Source: an uncultured Methylopila sp. (GTDB lineage Bacteria > Pseudomonadota > Alphaproteobacteria > Rhizobiales > Methylopilaceae). Taken from it: a stretch of DNA of 64,000 nucleotides. Below the pieces are notes generated by a model. The model did no database searches. It was given only the letters and a program-made list of their open reading frames with translations, and was not told the DNA's origin. Location: the NCBI GenBank assembly GCA_902168115.1, contig CABHPB010000072.1:155695-219694 (forward strand), given 5' to 3'. Every line of letters begins with the position of its first letter. The stretch's first letter is position 1. The translations under genes were made by a program, and so were the position numbers. This document shows positions 61,225-64,000 of this stretch, piece by piece.

Positions 61225-61902
61225 ATGAGCCTTTCCGAAACCCTCGCCTCGGACGGCGCGTCCATCGTCCGCAAGTTCCTGGCGGCGCCTGTCGTGGTGG
61301 AGCTTGCGGCGGAGTTCGCGTCCGGCGTCGCGGGGGAGCGCGGGGCGGCCACCGGTTCGGCGACCGACGCGTTGATCGCGCCGGAGGGGCCCTTGGGACA
61401 GCTCGCGGTCTCGCTCGGAGGAGCCGCGATGCGTCCCGTGCGCGTCGTGCGCTTCGACAAGACCGCCGCGACCAACTGGATGGTCCCCTGGCATCAGGAC
61501 CGCACCATCGCGGTCGCTGAACGGCATGAGGTCGAGGGGTTTGGACCCTGGAGCGTCAAGAACGGCGTGGCGCATGTCGAGCCGCCGGTCGCGTTGCTGG
61601 AGACGATGCTGACGCTGCGCCTGTTCATCGACGCATGCGGAGACGACCAGGGGCCGGTCGAGGTGGCGCTCGGCTCGCATCGGTCGAGCCGCGTCCCGGC
61701 CGGCTCCGCGGCCGCGCTCGCGCGATCCTGCCCGAAGCTTGTCGCGACGGGGGAGCCGGGCGACGTCCTCGCCATGCGGCTGCTAGCGATCCACGCCTCG
61801 GCGAAGTCCCGCTCCGACGCCCGCAGGCGCGTCCTGCATGTCGACTATGCCGCGGAGGAACTGCCTGCGCCGCTTCGGTGGGCCATGGCAGGAGGGCGAT
61901 GA
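61225..61902 (+). CDS. Phytanoyl-CoA dioxygenase family protein (second PhyH)
   Basis: 225 residues. The iron site is His90-x-Asp92 (PWHQDRTIAVAER) and His190 (LLAIHASAKS), with Arg201 for 2-oxoglutarate. Its core KNGVAHVEPPVALLETMLTLRLFIDACGDDQGPVEVALGSHRSSRVP defines a subgroup different from the PhyH at 59035. GAAGAAG precedes the ATG at 61225; an in-frame ATG at 61075 gives an implausible N-terminus. It is probably a hydroxylase of a small metabolite; substrate unknown. Confidence 0.83.
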   Translation: MSLSETLASDGASIVRKFLAAPVVVELAAEFASGVAGERGAATGSATDALIAPEGPLGQLAVSLGGAAMRPVRVVRFDKTAATNWMVPWHQDRTIAVAERHEVEGFGPWSVKNGVAHVEPPVALLETMLTLRLFIDACGDDQGPVEVALGSHRSSRVPAGSAAALARSCPKLVATGEPGDVLAMRLLAIHASAKSRSDARRRVLHVDYAAEELPAPLRWAMAGGR

Positions 61903-62210
61903 CGGCGCGGCGCGATCTGCGTCTTGCCCCTTGCGGTCACAGGATGCAGTCGTCGCCGGTCGCCAGATGACAACCTCTAGCTGATGAATTCGTAGCTCTC
62001 CTGGACGACGTCGCTTCCGCTCGAAAGCGCCGCGAGCAGGCCCGGAAGGTCCTCAAGCCGTCGCCGCCGAAGACTATCATGGCTGTCGACTTGCTCGATC
62101 CGGATGGCGTCCCCGGATGGCGGCCGAGTGCTCGTGGCGCCTTCGCGGCCGGTAGCGTAGTCAGCTTTTCGCCTCGACACCCGTCTCGATCGCTTCTAAC
62201 CTCCGCGCCG
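61903..62210. other. Gene-free stretch before the TPP riboswitch
   Basis: No convincing gene. A minus-strand frame at 61977-62180 (67 residues, start of RIEQVDSHDSLRRRRLEDLPGLLAAL type) faintly resembles the first strand and helix of GNAT acetyltransferases but stops early; it may be a remnant. The thiC promoter should lie in the last 100 bases. Confidence 0.4.

Positions 62211-64000
<1,790 letters not shown>

Noticed and set aside
61977..62180. 67-residue minus-strand frame before the riboswitch
   Set aside because: Weak resemblance to the start of a GNAT domain but too short, with no acetyl-CoA motif. Treated as a possible remnant only.

Overview
The window is GC-rich, densely coded bacterial chromosome. 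Gene content and order point to an alphaproteobacterium, most likely of the order Hyphomicrobiales. Supporting markers are Omp25/RopB-type porin paralogs with the signal-peptide end AAD, the hemC-hemD-mitofilin-hemY order, a NadQ-type NAD regulator, a TIGR02301-type protein, a small aa3 oxidase subunit IV next to pntAB, and a leuS-lptE pair. The genus cannot be fixed from this sequence alone.

Layout. 1-3.8 kb (minus): a PTR1-like SDR, uvrC, pgsA, moaD and the first codons of moaE, tightly packed. 4.1-7.4 kb (plus): four tandem outer-membrane beta-barrel paralogs, then a BON-LysM protein. 7.9-12.1 kb (minus): GST, cold-shock protein, rlmJ (apparently with a CTG start), cupin, RNase T2, a small secreted protein and lptE, following leuS (12.1-14.8 kb). 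14.9-16.3 kb (plus): a vapBC toxin-antitoxin pair sitting between leuS and yggS. 16.6-19.05 kb: a TerB protein and a frameshifted membrane-anchored ATP-grasp gene. 19.2 kb: tRNA-Thr(CGT). 19.4-26.7 kb (minus): hemY, mitofilin-like, hemD, hemC, NadQ, a tyrosine phosphatase and an HD hydrolase. 26.8-32.6 kb: a PPOX protein, a DctA-type transporter, tag/ygfZ, a dihydroorotase homolog and LysE. 32.7-38 kb (minus): small conserved proteins, a Nudix protein, a D-2-hydroxyacid FAD dehydrogenase, a second PIN/Phd toxin-antitoxin pair with a palindromic operator, and a Sua5/YrdC protein. 38-42 kb: acyl-CoA dehydrogenase, an RlmD-like methyltransferase and TlyA. 42-48.7 kb: two LysR regulators, each divergent from a probable sugar-acid gene (talarate/galactarate dehydratase; TctC binding protein), with a large unknown secreted protein and a DUF2269-like membrane protein between. 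48.8-50.7 kb: a CSLREA/glycine-rich surface protein. 50.9-56 kb: an ABC1 kinase, aa3 oxidase subunit IV and pntAB. 56-62 kb, the most accessory part: a TetR-SDR-[Fe-S/SCP2 fusion] cassette with matching palindromes upstream of both transcription units, two PhyH-type oxygenases, a GntR regulator and a small secreted protein. 62.2-64 kb: a TPP riboswitch controlling thiC, which runs off the window.

Working together: housekeeping operons dominate (heme, LPS transport, RNA modification, DNA repair, energy). They are interrupted by small regulated metabolic modules. Several operons use four-base overlaps of the form NTGA in which the start codon is CTG, TTG or GTG, which implies tight translational coupling. 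The best candidate for an undescribed system is the TetR/SDR/Fe-S-SCP2 cassette at 56.1-59.0 kb.
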